IMG/VR virus record: IMGVR_UViG_3300030101_001814
Span: 1-49,364 of that record
DNA: 49,364 bases
Reading direction: 5' to 3' (one strand)
Source: a virus
Position numbers and translations under genes: made by a program. Every line of letters starts with the position of its first letter. Position 1 is the first letter of the stretch. Positions 1 through 7,775 of the stretch are shown one piece after another. The notes below the pieces were generated by a model. That model saw nothing but the letters and a program-made list of their open reading frames with translations. It ran no database searches and had not been told where the DNA came from.

Positions 1-45
1 ACTAGTTACACCTGCTTTTGTTACTACTTTAAATGTATTTGCCAT
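1..45 (-). CDS. N-terminus of a small virion/tail protein (cut by window edge)
   Basis: Fifteen codons are visible, starting MANTFKVVTKAGVTS, with a strong ribosome-binding site (AGGAGG, 5 bases before the ATG). The gene runs off the left edge. Marine phage contigs often carry a short beta-rich protein with this kind of N-terminus near tail-fiber genes. That link rests on memory of the family and cannot be tested from 15 residues. It lies directly downstream of the long tail-fiber gene in the late transcript, so a virion role is likely. Confidence 0.6.
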   Translation of the reverse strand, partial: MANTFKVVTKAGVTS

Positions 46-53
46 CTATCCTC

Positions 54-2255
54 CTATCCTAATGCGATTGCCAAGGCTGTTGGGTCTTCTTGAGAAAATC
101 CTTGTGCCGTCATTAAAGTTACTACTCTTGATAGTGCTGCTTTTTTATTTGTACCACCTGCACCATCATCTACTATAATTAAATCAGATGTTGTTAAATC
201 TGCTCCAATATCTGAACCACCATCAATCTCTAATGCTGTTAAGGCTACTTTACCTGCAGTAGATATTGTAGCTAATTTAGAATCTGCTATTGCTGCACCT
301 GAAGCTATACTTGCGTTGACTACAGCATCGGATGCAAGTTGGTCTGCTCCAACTGCGTCATCTGCAATCTTAGCTTGAGTCACTGCATCATCAACTATAG
401 AAGCAGTTACCACAGCACTAGATGCTAATTGGTCTGCACCGACAGCATCATCAGCTATCATTGATTGTTCTACGGCATCACTTGCAATAGTTAAAGCACC
501 ATTTGAAGCAACTGTAGCATCACCACTTACTTTACTAAATACATAAGTTGGTATTCTAGTCATGGCAGATTTTCTTTCTGTTCCGCCTCCGCCATCATCT
601 ACAATAATTAAATCTGCATCTGCTAAGTCTGCACCTATATCAGTAGCACCATCTATTTCTAATGCACCAATATCAACTTTGCCTGCTGTAGATATAGTAG
701 ATAATTTACTATCGGCGATAGAACCTGCTAACATTCCGTTAGTTACAGTGCCACTGTCACCACTACCAACAAGTGTGCCTGAAGCTACTGGCAATACTAA
801 TACTGCACTACTTCCTGCTGAGTGAGGTTGTGCTTTTAATGTTTGTGCGTGTGCGTTATTTACTTCACAATAAAATTTTATTTGTGATACAGAACCAGAA
901 CCTGAACGCATATCAATATTGCCATCACTAATAATAATTCCGCCTGTAGAACCATTACCATCAACAATAACTGTTCCACTACCATTAGGTAATAAATTAA
1001 TATTGCCATTAGATACTGATACAATGTCATTACCATTAACATCTAAGTCTCCACCTAGTTGTGGTGTAGAATCTTCTGCTACATTTGATATAGCACTTGA
1101 TGTTGCAAGTCCTGCTACAACTGCACTTCTTGTAATTTTCTTTAGTCCGCCACCTGAAGTATCTACTGCTAAGAACACATCATCATTTGCTACTGTAGAT
1201 ATTTCTGATAAAGAACCTACAGCTACAGAATTAAAGTTTGTTCCGTCTGCAATTAAAAGATTACCTGCAGTATTTGTAGCCATAGTAATATCATCGCCTG
1301 ATACTGTTAGGTCTCCTGCAATCGTTACATTTTGACTAGCATCTATTGTTAAAGCAGCAGTGCCACCTGTAGTCATTGTAATAACGTCTGAACCACTAAA
1401 TGCGATAGATGTGTTATCATCTGCATCACCTACGATGCTATCTAATTGAATACTTCCTACATTAGTAATAGCTGAGTCACTAAAATCTAAAGTTCCTGTA
1501 ACATCAAAGTTTCCGTCTACTGTTAAGTTACCTTCGATAGTTGTGTTAGCACCACTTAATGTAATGGCTGCAGTAGGTGTTGAACCTGATTTAATTACTA
1601 ACTCACCACTAGAATTTGTTAAGCTACCAAAAACTGTACCGCCATCTTTAAGTGTAATATCTGCACCATCAGCATCTAAAATAATATCTCCACTAGAATC
1701 TAAAGTAATTGTACTACCATCACTGGTAATAGTATCTAGTGCTAAACTTCCAACATTTGTTATATTAGCATCACCAAAGTCTAATGCACCTGCAACTGTT
1801 AGTGTTCCTGATATATCTACATTACCATTTATATCTACTGTAGTTGCAGCAATCTGTATTTCTGTATCTGCTACTAAATCTAATTGCCCATCTGCAGACG
1901 AATTAATAAATATTGCAGTATCTCTAAACTGTATCTTTTCTGTACTGGCTATAAGGATATCATCTGAAAACTCAAAGTAGTCTTCATCTTCCATCCATTT
2001 TAATGCACCATCATTACTCTCACCATCAAAGGTAATCGTAATATCTGTACCTGCTGTTCCTGCACCAAATGTTAAAGTGTTACCTAATAACTTTGTTACA
2101 GGCCCACCCTCACCTGCAGTTCCATCATGGGTATGTCCTGAACTAGCAGCAAAGGCCGCTAATAATTGGTCAAACTCTGCATTAAAATGAGATGCTTCAA
2201 TAGTTCCACCATCAACGATGGTTGCAGAACTTTGTCTTGTGTAAGTGTCACCCAT
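54..2255 (-). CDS. Long tail fiber with internal repeats
   Basis: A 733-residue protein rich in Gly, Ser, Thr, Asp and Ala, built from beta-helix-like repeats. Residues near 150 to 320 repeat a pattern like DFGDANITNVGSL and DFSDSAITNVGSI. The C-terminal third repeats LIIVDDGxGGTxxK twice and DDAVGADQLAS twice. The N-terminus (TYTRQSSATIVDGGTI) resembles the virion-attachment ends of marine phage fibers. No S74-type chaperone domain is seen at the C-terminus, unlike the fiber at 47406-48395. It would be a trimeric host-recognition fiber. It follows tail tube B by 3 bases. The repeats make recombination and length variation likely. Confidence 0.8.
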   Translation of the reverse strand: MGDTYTRQSSATIVDGGTIEASHFNAEFDQLLAAFAASSGHTHDGTAGEGGPVTKLLGNTLTFGAGTAGTDITITFDGESNDGALKWMEDEDYFEFSDDILIASTEKIQFRDTAIFINSSADGQLDLVADTEIQIAATTVDINGNVDISGTLTVAGALDFGDANITNVGSLALDTITSDGSTITLDSSGDIILDADGADITLKDGGTVFGSLTNSSGELVIKSGSTPTAAITLSGANTTIEGNLTVDGNFDVTGTLDFSDSAITNVGSIQLDSIVGDADDNTSIAFSGSDVITMTTGGTAALTIDASQNVTIAGDLTVSGDDITMATNTAGNLLIADGTNFNSVAVGSLSEISTVANDDVFLAVDTSGGGLKKITRSAVVAGLATSSAISNVAEDSTPQLGGDLDVNGNDIVSVSNGNINLLPNGSGTVIVDGNGSTGGIIISDGNIDMRSGSGSVSQIKFYCEVNNAHAQTLKAQPHSAGSSAVLVLPVASGTLVGSGDSGTVTNGMLAGSIADSKLSTISTAGKVDIGALEIDGATDIGADLADADLIIVDDGGGGTERKSAMTRIPTYVFSKVSGDATVASNGALTIASDAVEQSMIADDAVGADQLASSAVVTASIVDDAVTQAKIADDAVGADQLASDAVVNASIASGAAIADSKLATISTAGKVALTALEIDGGSDIGADLTTSDLIIVDDGAGGTNKKAALSRVVTLMTAQGFSQEDPTALAIALG

Positions 2256-2258
2256 TTA

Positions 2259-3797
2259 TTATCTTCTTCCTCCTGCTGAAAATTCCATTTCAAATCCCTT
2301 TAAAGCTACTGGACTGTTGTTTGTTGCATCTAATATTTTAGCTGCAATCGTAAAGCCACTACCTTCAACTGCTTGTCTAATTAAGTTAGAACCTGTAGAA
2401 CCATAAACTGCTGTTCCGTATGTAGATTCTGCTAAACCATACTGTGCTATATTACCTGTTTGAGATAATGTGTATGGCTCTGGTTGTGGAACTTCATCAT
2501 CACTAAAGTCATACTCTAATAAAAAACTAGATGATAATGTTCCTATTGGATTAATATTCCAAATTACTTTTTGCATATTCTTTCGTATACCGGGGTCTCC
2601 CATTGTCATATCAGGTGACCTGTATATACTACTTATATTTTTAGTTGTACTAGCTTGTGTAAAAACATTTCCTGATTCTTGTTTATATACATAACCATCA
2701 TATCCACCACTAATTATTGTTTCTGAACCTGATATAAATTCAGAGTCAGTGCTAGAGACTTTTAAACCTTTTATATCACCATATTCAAATCCTAGTGAAC
2801 CTGTATTAGGATTAGCTTTGATAACAGATAATAATCCTGCTGATGAATCTTCTGCTTGTGAAGTTCCTGTAGGAAAAAACAATCTGTATTGTGATTTACT
2901 TCTAATAACTACAGAGTTAATATTATGTGTAGTTATATCATTAATTCTTTTTTGTATTTGTTTAGATACAGTTCCTAATTCTGTATCATCAATTCTTTCT
3001 GTAGCAGCAATAGTTCTTAATCCGTCTGGTGCTAAGAATATAACATCACCGCCTAATTCCTGTATGCTTCTACCATCTGTACATCCTATGTTTCTTGTAA
3101 TAGGAGTAACGGCAAAATTAGCAGATGAACTTCCTGTTAATTTAAATATCTTATCTCTTCCAAAAATAATTAAACTATCACGGAAAGCTCGTAGTCCTAC
3201 AATCTCTGCATCAACTTTAATTGTACCACCACCATTACCAGTTGTAAAATCGTTAGTAAGGTTTGGTCCCATAAAACTAATTTGTTGTTTATTACTAGAA
3301 TCTCCTGCAAAAAATATATGATTTTTAAATATTTCTACAAACTTAAAATTAGCAGTGCCACTTGCATTAACAACACTAGTGCTAAAAGAACTGTTTAGTA
3401 TTTGTGGATTAGATGTTCCTGTAGTAATAACAATCTTATCTGTGCCATCAAAGTTAAATAATCTGTGTTCGTAATTCTGTGTTGGTGTACCTAAACCTGT
3501 AATAGTAGATGTCCAACTTCCTGAACCTGAACTACCTCTATGTATACTTCCGCCTCTACCTGCTAATACAACATCATTAAAGATAGCAGTAAAAACAACT
3601 CTTTCACTAGATGCAGATACTTGAGGAACTATGTTAGAATTAAATTTTGTAGTTCCTAATATCTTTTTATAACCACCTTCAATGTCTGGCTCAAAGTTTT
3701 GTAGTTGTAATGCCTCACCCGGAGACATAGAGAACACATCTTTATTTAAGATTAATCCTCCACCTAAACTAACAACTGAAGGTTGTATTTGTGCCAT
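2259..3797 (-). CDS. Tail tubular protein B-like (tail nozzle)
   Basis: A 512-residue protein starting MAQIQPSVVSLGGG, followed by SPGEALQLQNFEPD and GGYKKILG. This opening is typical of podovirus tail nozzle proteins, which bind below tail tube A and start by listing pairs of virion positions and values. The body is beta-rich with repeated short strands, which fits a propeller-like hub. It is shorter than T7 gp12 (about 790 residues) but near the size of marine podovirus homologs. It lies 1 base downstream of the tail tube A gene, the usual order. Motif and synteny assignment only. Confidence 0.72.
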   Translation of the reverse strand: MAQIQPSVVSLGGGLILNKDVFSMSPGEALQLQNFEPDIEGGYKKILGTTKFNSNIVPQVSASSERVVFTAIFNDVVLAGRGGSIHRGSSGSGSWTSTITGLGTPTQNYEHRLFNFDGTDKIVITTGTSNPQILNSSFSTSVVNASGTANFKFVEIFKNHIFFAGDSSNKQQISFMGPNLTNDFTTGNGGGTIKVDAEIVGLRAFRDSLIIFGRDKIFKLTGSSSANFAVTPITRNIGCTDGRSIQELGGDVIFLAPDGLRTIAATERIDDTELGTVSKQIQKRINDITTHNINSVVIRSKSQYRLFFPTGTSQAEDSSAGLLSVIKANPNTGSLGFEYGDIKGLKVSSTDSEFISGSETIISGGYDGYVYKQESGNVFTQASTTKNISSIYRSPDMTMGDPGIRKNMQKVIWNINPIGTLSSSFLLEYDFSDDEVPQPEPYTLSQTGNIAQYGLAESTYGTAVYGSTGSNLIRQAVEGSGFTIAAKILDATNNSPVALKGFEMEFSAGGRR

Positions 3798-3798
3798 T

Positions 3799-4923
3799 CT
3801 ATGTAAAAGTTAAAACAGAAGTGTTGCTTGTTGTTCTAGATGTCGTATTTAGATTTACTCTAGTATCTTTCATATAATCTTGTTTATTTAACATCTCTGT
3901 TCTAATTCTTTGTACTCCTCTTTCATATTCTGCATTTGCAATGTTTGCCATAGGCACATCATTTCTTAATTTATATAAATAATATTTTGCCCTATTAACA
4001 ACTACGTCTGCATATCTATCTGGTAAATCTAAAGTATCTGTAGCTGCAGATAACTCTGTATGTGTTTTAAAATATTCATACTCTACTGTATAAAAATCTC
4101 CGTCAGGTATAGGGGATAATCCAAAACTTAAATGGTCTTGTGTTCTGTATACAAATAAAGGTTTACCATATTGTGAATCATCAGTTACTTCATCCTTAGT
4201 ATATAGTCCTTGTAAGTATGCGTCATAACTTAAATATGCTAAATGTAAAGGAATTTCATCTTGTGCTACTCTAATAAAATCTATATCTAAATTATCAGAT
4301 GATGAGTTTGCTAATCCTACAAATACAGAACTTGTAGTAGGTGTAAAGTTAGTTGATAATATTTTACCATTACCTGTATCAGTTACAGTTATAGTATCTG
4401 ATAATACTTGTGTACCACCAGAAGATGTTCCTATTTTTAATGTAATAGAACTACCACTAGAACTTGGGTCCATAACCCTAACACTTAATCTATGTTTTTT
4501 ATTTGCTACAGTAGAAATAGATTGTGTTACTTCTGCAGCATTTAATCGTAGTCTACCATTACCTGTAGAGTTATAAGCAGGACTACCACTAACAGTTGTC
4601 CAACTAGTTATGTTTGATGTAAATTCACCATTAGTAATTCTTTCTGTTGGTTTAATTCTAAAACTATCAAAGTCTGCTTTTCTAAATGCAGCAGGAAAAG
4701 TATATTCTTGTTGTCCTGAAAAAGTAGCTTGTGTTCCGTTTGTGTGTAACCAAGGCCATTCTATTTCAGCCATATATAATTCATTAACTGCTTTATTAAT
4801 AAAATTTTTAGCAGAAGTTTGAACACCTCTACTTGAAGTAAAGTTAGAACTTGTTAGTTCTACTTCATTCAATTCATTAAGTGCTAAATTAGTTAATGTT
4901 AAATATGTTTTTGTTCCTGCCAT
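3799..4923 (-). CDS. Tail tubular protein A-like with inserted jelly-roll domain
   Basis: A 374-residue protein. The N-terminus (LTNLALNELNEVEL, then INKAVNELY and WPWLHTNGTQ) and the C-terminus (DDSQYGKPLFVYRTQD, LDLPDRYADVVVNRAKYYLYK) match the gp11-like tail tube fold that forms a ring under the portal. Residues about 96 to 220 look like an insertion: NGEFTSNITSWTTVSGSP opens and DNLDIDFIRV closes a beta sandwich like family 4/9 carbohydrate-binding modules. T7 gp11 is about 196 residues, so the extra length matches this insertion. It may help in glycan binding on the host surface. The start at 4923 overlaps the upstream small secreted protein by 25 bases. Confidence 0.75.
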   Translation of the reverse strand: MAGTKTYLTLTNLALNELNEVELTSSNFTSSRGVQTSAKNFINKAVNELYMAEIEWPWLHTNGTQATFSGQQEYTFPAAFRKADFDSFRIKPTERITNGEFTSNITSWTTVSGSPAYNSTGNGRLRLNAAEVTQSISTVANKKHRLSVRVMDPSSSGSSITLKIGTSSGGTQVLSDTITVTDTGNGKILSTNFTPTTSSVFVGLANSSSDNLDIDFIRVAQDEIPLHLAYLSYDAYLQGLYTKDEVTDDSQYGKPLFVYRTQDHLSFGLSPIPDGDFYTVEYEYFKTHTELSAATDTLDLPDRYADVVVNRAKYYLYKLRNDVPMANIANAEYERGVQRIRTEMLNKQDYMKDTRVNLNTTSRTTSNTSVLTFT

Positions 4924-5165
4924 TTGCTATCCTGTTTTGCTTGGTTAATTGCATTTATTTCTTCTTGTGTCATACAAACCATCATGCTTGAGTGTATGGT
5001 CTCTACGGGAAACTGGTTTTCTATAGATTCTTTTAATTCTGATTTTTTTGTTTTTAAAAATAAGTCACAAGTTTCTATTTCTGTAAAATCTATAAATCTA
5101 TATGTAAAAAGTTTTGGAGATACTTCTCCATGTAATAATATAATTAATACTAAAAAAAATTTCAT
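4899..5165 (-). CDS. Small secreted protein, unknown function
   Basis: An 88-residue protein with an N-terminal hydrophobic stretch (MKFFLVLIILLHG) that reads as a signal peptide, followed by a charged region with two cysteines (ETCDLF and MVCMTQEE). It resembles in layout the 71-residue secreted protein at 45074-45289. It starts just after a terminator-like hairpin and has no clear ribosome-binding site, so expression may be low or may depend on readthrough. Its last 25 bases overlap the start of tail tube A. Possible roles include lysis or superinfection exclusion, but the sequence does not show which. Confidence 0.6.
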   Translation of the reverse strand: MKFFLVLIILLHGEVSPKLFTYRFIDFTEIETCDLFLKTKKSELKESIENQFPVETIHSSMMVCMTQEEINAINQAKQDSKWQEQKHI

Positions 5166-5198
5166 TTAAATTAAAGAGAGGGGCCTAAACCCCTCCCT
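5166..5198 (-). terminator. Hairpin terminator after the capsid genes
   Basis: On the minus strand, a GAGGGG/CCCCTC stem extended by two more pairs around one mismatch, with a 6-base loop, is followed by the T-rich TTTAATTT. It sits right after the head-protein reading frame (which ends at 5209) and before the secreted protein. Its place just behind the major capsid block suggests partial termination that favours capsid over tail mRNA. Confidence 0.6.
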
Positions 5199-5208
5199 GT
5201 GTGTTCTA

Positions 5209-5316
5209 TTATGCAATAGATACTTTTTGTGCTTCTGAGTCGCCTTCGCCATCGAAATCAGCAAGTACACAGAATACACGGACTTTACAGTCCACTGCAC
5301 CTGTTGCAATTGTTAA
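5209..5316 (-). pseudogene. Out-of-frame C-terminal 35 codons of the head protein
   Basis: Directly after the stop at 5313-5315 the -1 frame continues for 35 codons, including CKVRVFCVLADFDGEGDSEA, to TAA at 5209-5211. The sequence looks like a folded C-terminal strand pair, not random coding. One extra T in the run at 5314-5316 would fuse it to the upstream 84 codons and give a 119-residue protein. The junction (TAC GTT TAA C) has no canonical in-frame slippery heptamer. A one-base deletion, real or from sequencing, is therefore simpler than programmed frameshifting, though the latter is not excluded. Confidence 0.6.
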
Positions 5317-5567
5317 ACGTATCTATCTACGTCTGCTCCATCACCAAGTGCTAATGTTCCAGAGTTACCTGCACCGTCAGCGGTTAGGACATCCATACCT
5401 GCATACAAACATAAAGTGTTTGCAGGTACTTCGATTACTTGTACAACGTCACCTGATGCGTTAGTAAAAGAAGAAAAGTCTACAACTTGTGTGACCATTC
5501 TTACAGGCTTACCCACTGGTAGACTAGCTGCAGAAGACGTATTATTTGTTACTGTTAAAGTTGCCAT
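5313..5567 (-). CDS. Head decoration-like protein, N-terminal part (frame-broken)
   Basis: An 84-residue frame with a strong ribosome-binding site (AGGAGG, 8 bases before the ATG), directly after the major capsid gene. It contains a beta-rich start (MATLTVTNNTSSAASLPVG) and ends at GDGADVDRYV followed by TAA. The position downstream of the capsid gene and the small beta-rich composition suggest a head decoration or capsid-associated protein. The stop looks premature, because the next 35 codons in the -1 frame read like the natural C-terminus (see 5209-5316). Function is inferred from position. Confidence 0.62.
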   Translation of the reverse strand: MATLTVTNNTSSAASLPVGKPVRMVTQVVDFSSFTNASGDVVQVIEVPANTLCLYAGMDVLTADGAGNSGTLALGDGADVDRYV

Positions 5568-5582
5568 TTAATTATCCTCCTA

Positions 5583-6500
5583 TTAGTCTATTAAAATGTG
5601 TGATAGAACTAAAGCATTGTTTCTTAATACTTTTCTACCAAACACGTGTAAACCTCTAACTACATCTGAGAAAGATTCAGGATGTCTAATTACCTCAATC
5701 TTTGCAATGTGATTAGCTGTGCATGTAGATGACATATGACCACCTAATACTTTAAAGAAGTTCGAAGTTGAACTTGCTGCAAAGTTATTTGTCATATATA
5801 CATCCATGTTCATAATCTTACCGTCAATAACTTTACCATTTCTTAATGGTGCTGCATTACCGGTTGTATCACTCATTAGTTTAGAGTTAGCTTGACCTAG
5901 TTGCTCTACAAACTCAGGACCTGCTAAGAACCATCTGTTCTCCTCAGGTACATCGGCTGCATTAAGCAGTCTGTTATGTTTTGAGATTGTGTCTACTGGG
6001 TCTACTTCACTTGAACCGAAACCAACATCTTGGTCTTGGCCAGAGCCTGAGTCTGCTCCTAATAAGTGGTCAGGTGAAGATGAACTTACACCTGCTACCA
6101 TTGCTGCGATTACGTTTTTGTCGTACTCATTCTTGAGTGCATAAGCACCAGAAGAAGTTGCAATAGATTCAAAGTTAACATGTGAGTGTCTTTCCTCAAT
6201 GTCATCAACTTTAAATGAAAATGCGTTTGCTTGGTCGACAACAAGTTGGATTTGGTCATCAACGATATCTTGTGTGTCAACGACTGCTCCTCTTGAATAC
6301 GCACTAACAGTAATGATAGGTTCTTTGATTATATTAACTGTGTCACCAAAGTTTTCAATTTCACCTGCATAGTCAGTATTAGTAATTGCTTCTATTACTG
6401 ATGCAGTTCTGAAAAACTTCTGGACTTTTTGGGAATAAATAATCGGACTAAAGTTTCCATTAGCCAGATTACTGTGACCCGAAGTGCTTGAAAAAGCCAT
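5583..6500 (-). CDS. Major capsid protein
   Basis: A 305-residue protein, opening MAFSSTSGHSNLANGNFSP, then FRTASVIEAITNTDY and FGDTVNIIKEP, a pattern typical of capsid proteins of marine podoviruses with the HK97 fold. The middle has VVDQANAFSFKVDDIEER and KNEYDKNVIAAM. It lies immediately downstream of the scaffold-like gene and upstream of the small head protein, the standard order. The ribosome-binding site (AGGAGA, 8 bases before the ATG) is strong. There is no separate strong promoter in the 48-base gap before it. Confidence 0.85.
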   Translation of the reverse strand: MAFSSTSGHSNLANGNFSPIIYSQKVQKFFRTASVIEAITNTDYAGEIENFGDTVNIIKEPIITVSAYSRGAVVDTQDIVDDQIQLVVDQANAFSFKVDDIEERHSHVNFESIATSSGAYALKNEYDKNVIAAMVAGVSSSSPDHLLGADSGSGQDQDVGFGSSEVDPVDTISKHNRLLNAADVPEENRWFLAGPEFVEQLGQANSKLMSDTTGNAAPLRNGKVIDGKIMNMDVYMTNNFAASSTSNFFKVLGGHMSSTCTANHIAKIEVIRHPESFSDVVRGLHVFGRKVLRNNALVLSHILID

Positions 6501-6548
6501 ATTATCGTTCTCCTATTATTAAGTTTAAAATTGATATGAGTTAACTAT

Positions 6549-7394
6549 TTATACGATTCTACCTTCTCTGTGAGCCTTATCAATTTCGTCTTCAAACTTA
6601 GCATACTCTTCTGGCTTCATTTTTTTAATAGCATCCCATGTCCATTTCTTTTTTTCAGATGGTGTTTCAGATACTTTAGTTTTAGAAACTGCTTTTGCTG
6701 CTTCTTTCTTTGCATCGTAATTTACCTTCTTATTAGAAAGTCCTCTGTCATACTTGTACAAATCTATTGCACGTGCTGCAGATTTTGGATTATCGGTGTT
6801 ATCATAAAGCCAAGATTGAACTGTACTATCTTGTACAGAAGCCCAGTCATGGAAATCAGAACTTTCTCTAATCTCTTTAAAGTCTGGATGCTTCTTTGCA
6901 AGTTCTACTTCTGCTCTATCTCTAGCTAACGAAGTTTGTTGTTTTTTAATTTTCAACAATTCTTCTTCCATTTCTTGTTTAGCTTTCATAGAAGCTTCTG
7001 TAGATAATTGCATTACAGAATCATACATATCAGGATAGTCTTTTCGCCATTCTTCAAGTTCTTCTTTAGATTTAAAGATTGGTTTAGAGGCTACCGCTTC
7101 TTTTTCTTTTCTAAGTTTTAAAACTTCATCTTTGTGCTTAGATATAGTTTCATCGTAATGCCTTTTTAAGTCGTCATATCGCTTCTTAAATACGGCATCT
7201 TCTACTCCTACAGGGTGGTCCTCTTTAGGTTTCGTCTCGTCAGATTCTTCCTTAGATTCTTCAGTAGCTGTTGTTTCGATTTCCTTGTCCATCAAATTCC
7301 TATTAGGGTGTTTGTATGGAGTCGGTTTTGCGACATCTTCTGTTGCTTCGGAATTTTCTTCTACAACAGGAGTTTCTTTATTGTCTTGTTCCAT
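6549..7394 (-). CDS. Capsid scaffolding (assembly) protein
   Basis: A 281-residue, highly charged protein (Lys, Glu, Asp) with long helical stretches. The first 75 residues are acidic and look disordered. Residues about 80 to 160 form coiled coil (repeated K and E, for example KLRKEKEAVASKP and MKAKQEMEEELLKIKK). The C-terminus has EKKKWTWDAIKKMKPEEYAKF. It lies between portal-associated genes and the major capsid gene, where scaffold genes sit in podoviruses. It would guide procapsid assembly and then leave. The ribosome-binding site (GGAG) is clear. Confidence 0.78.
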   Translation of the reverse strand: MEQDNKETPVVEENSEATEDVAKPTPYKHPNRNLMDKEIETTATEESKEESDETKPKEDHPVGVEDAVFKKRYDDLKRHYDETISKHKDEVLKLRKEKEAVASKPIFKSKEELEEWRKDYPDMYDSVMQLSTEASMKAKQEMEEELLKIKKQQTSLARDRAEVELAKKHPDFKEIRESSDFHDWASVQDSTVQSWLYDNTDNPKSAARAIDLYKYDRGLSNKKVNYDAKKEAAKAVSKTKVSETPSEKKKWTWDAIKKMKPEEYAKFEDEIDKAHREGRIV

Positions 7395-7448
7395 TTATTC
7401 TCCTTCGGGGTGCTGTTGGATTCAGGTCGCCCCCTATATGCAGGGCCT

Positions 7449-7775
7449 CTATTGAGAGGGTGGCTGCGTCATCATACCCTGTCCTTGCGTAGGTGCAGGG
7501 CTTTCTCCTTGCGGTGAAACTGGTTGTGGGCTTGGTATTTTTTGTTCCATAATCATACCAAACTCAGGTCCAAAAACTTTGGACATAAAATCTCTAAATT
7601 GAGGTACGTTTAATTGTGTAATTAATTGCATCTCTTGGTCATTTAAATTTTCTAAATTATTTTCTACTCTGTCTCCAATTACTTCGACAAGTCTAGTTTG
7701 AACATTAGGTGTTTCAGGAACAGGAGTTGTTTGAACATCTGCACCCATCATACCTTGTCTCATTTCTTCTTCCAT
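7449..7775 (-). CDS. Small virion-associated protein, unknown
   Basis: A 108-residue acidic protein. The N-terminus is Met/Glu-rich, the centre (RLVEVIGDRVENNLENLNDQ, then LITQLNVPQF) is helical, and the last 30 residues are Pro/Gln/Gly-rich and probably disordered. It overlaps the upstream 516-residue gene by 16 bases. Its place between portal and scaffold suggests a head-assembly role. I do not recognise a defined family. Confidence 0.65.
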   Translation of the reverse strand: MEEEMRQGMMGADVQTTPVPETPNVQTRLVEVIGDRVENNLENLNDQEMQLITQLNVPQFRDFMSKVFGPEFGMIMEQKIPSPQPVSPQGESPAPTQGQGMMTQPPSQ

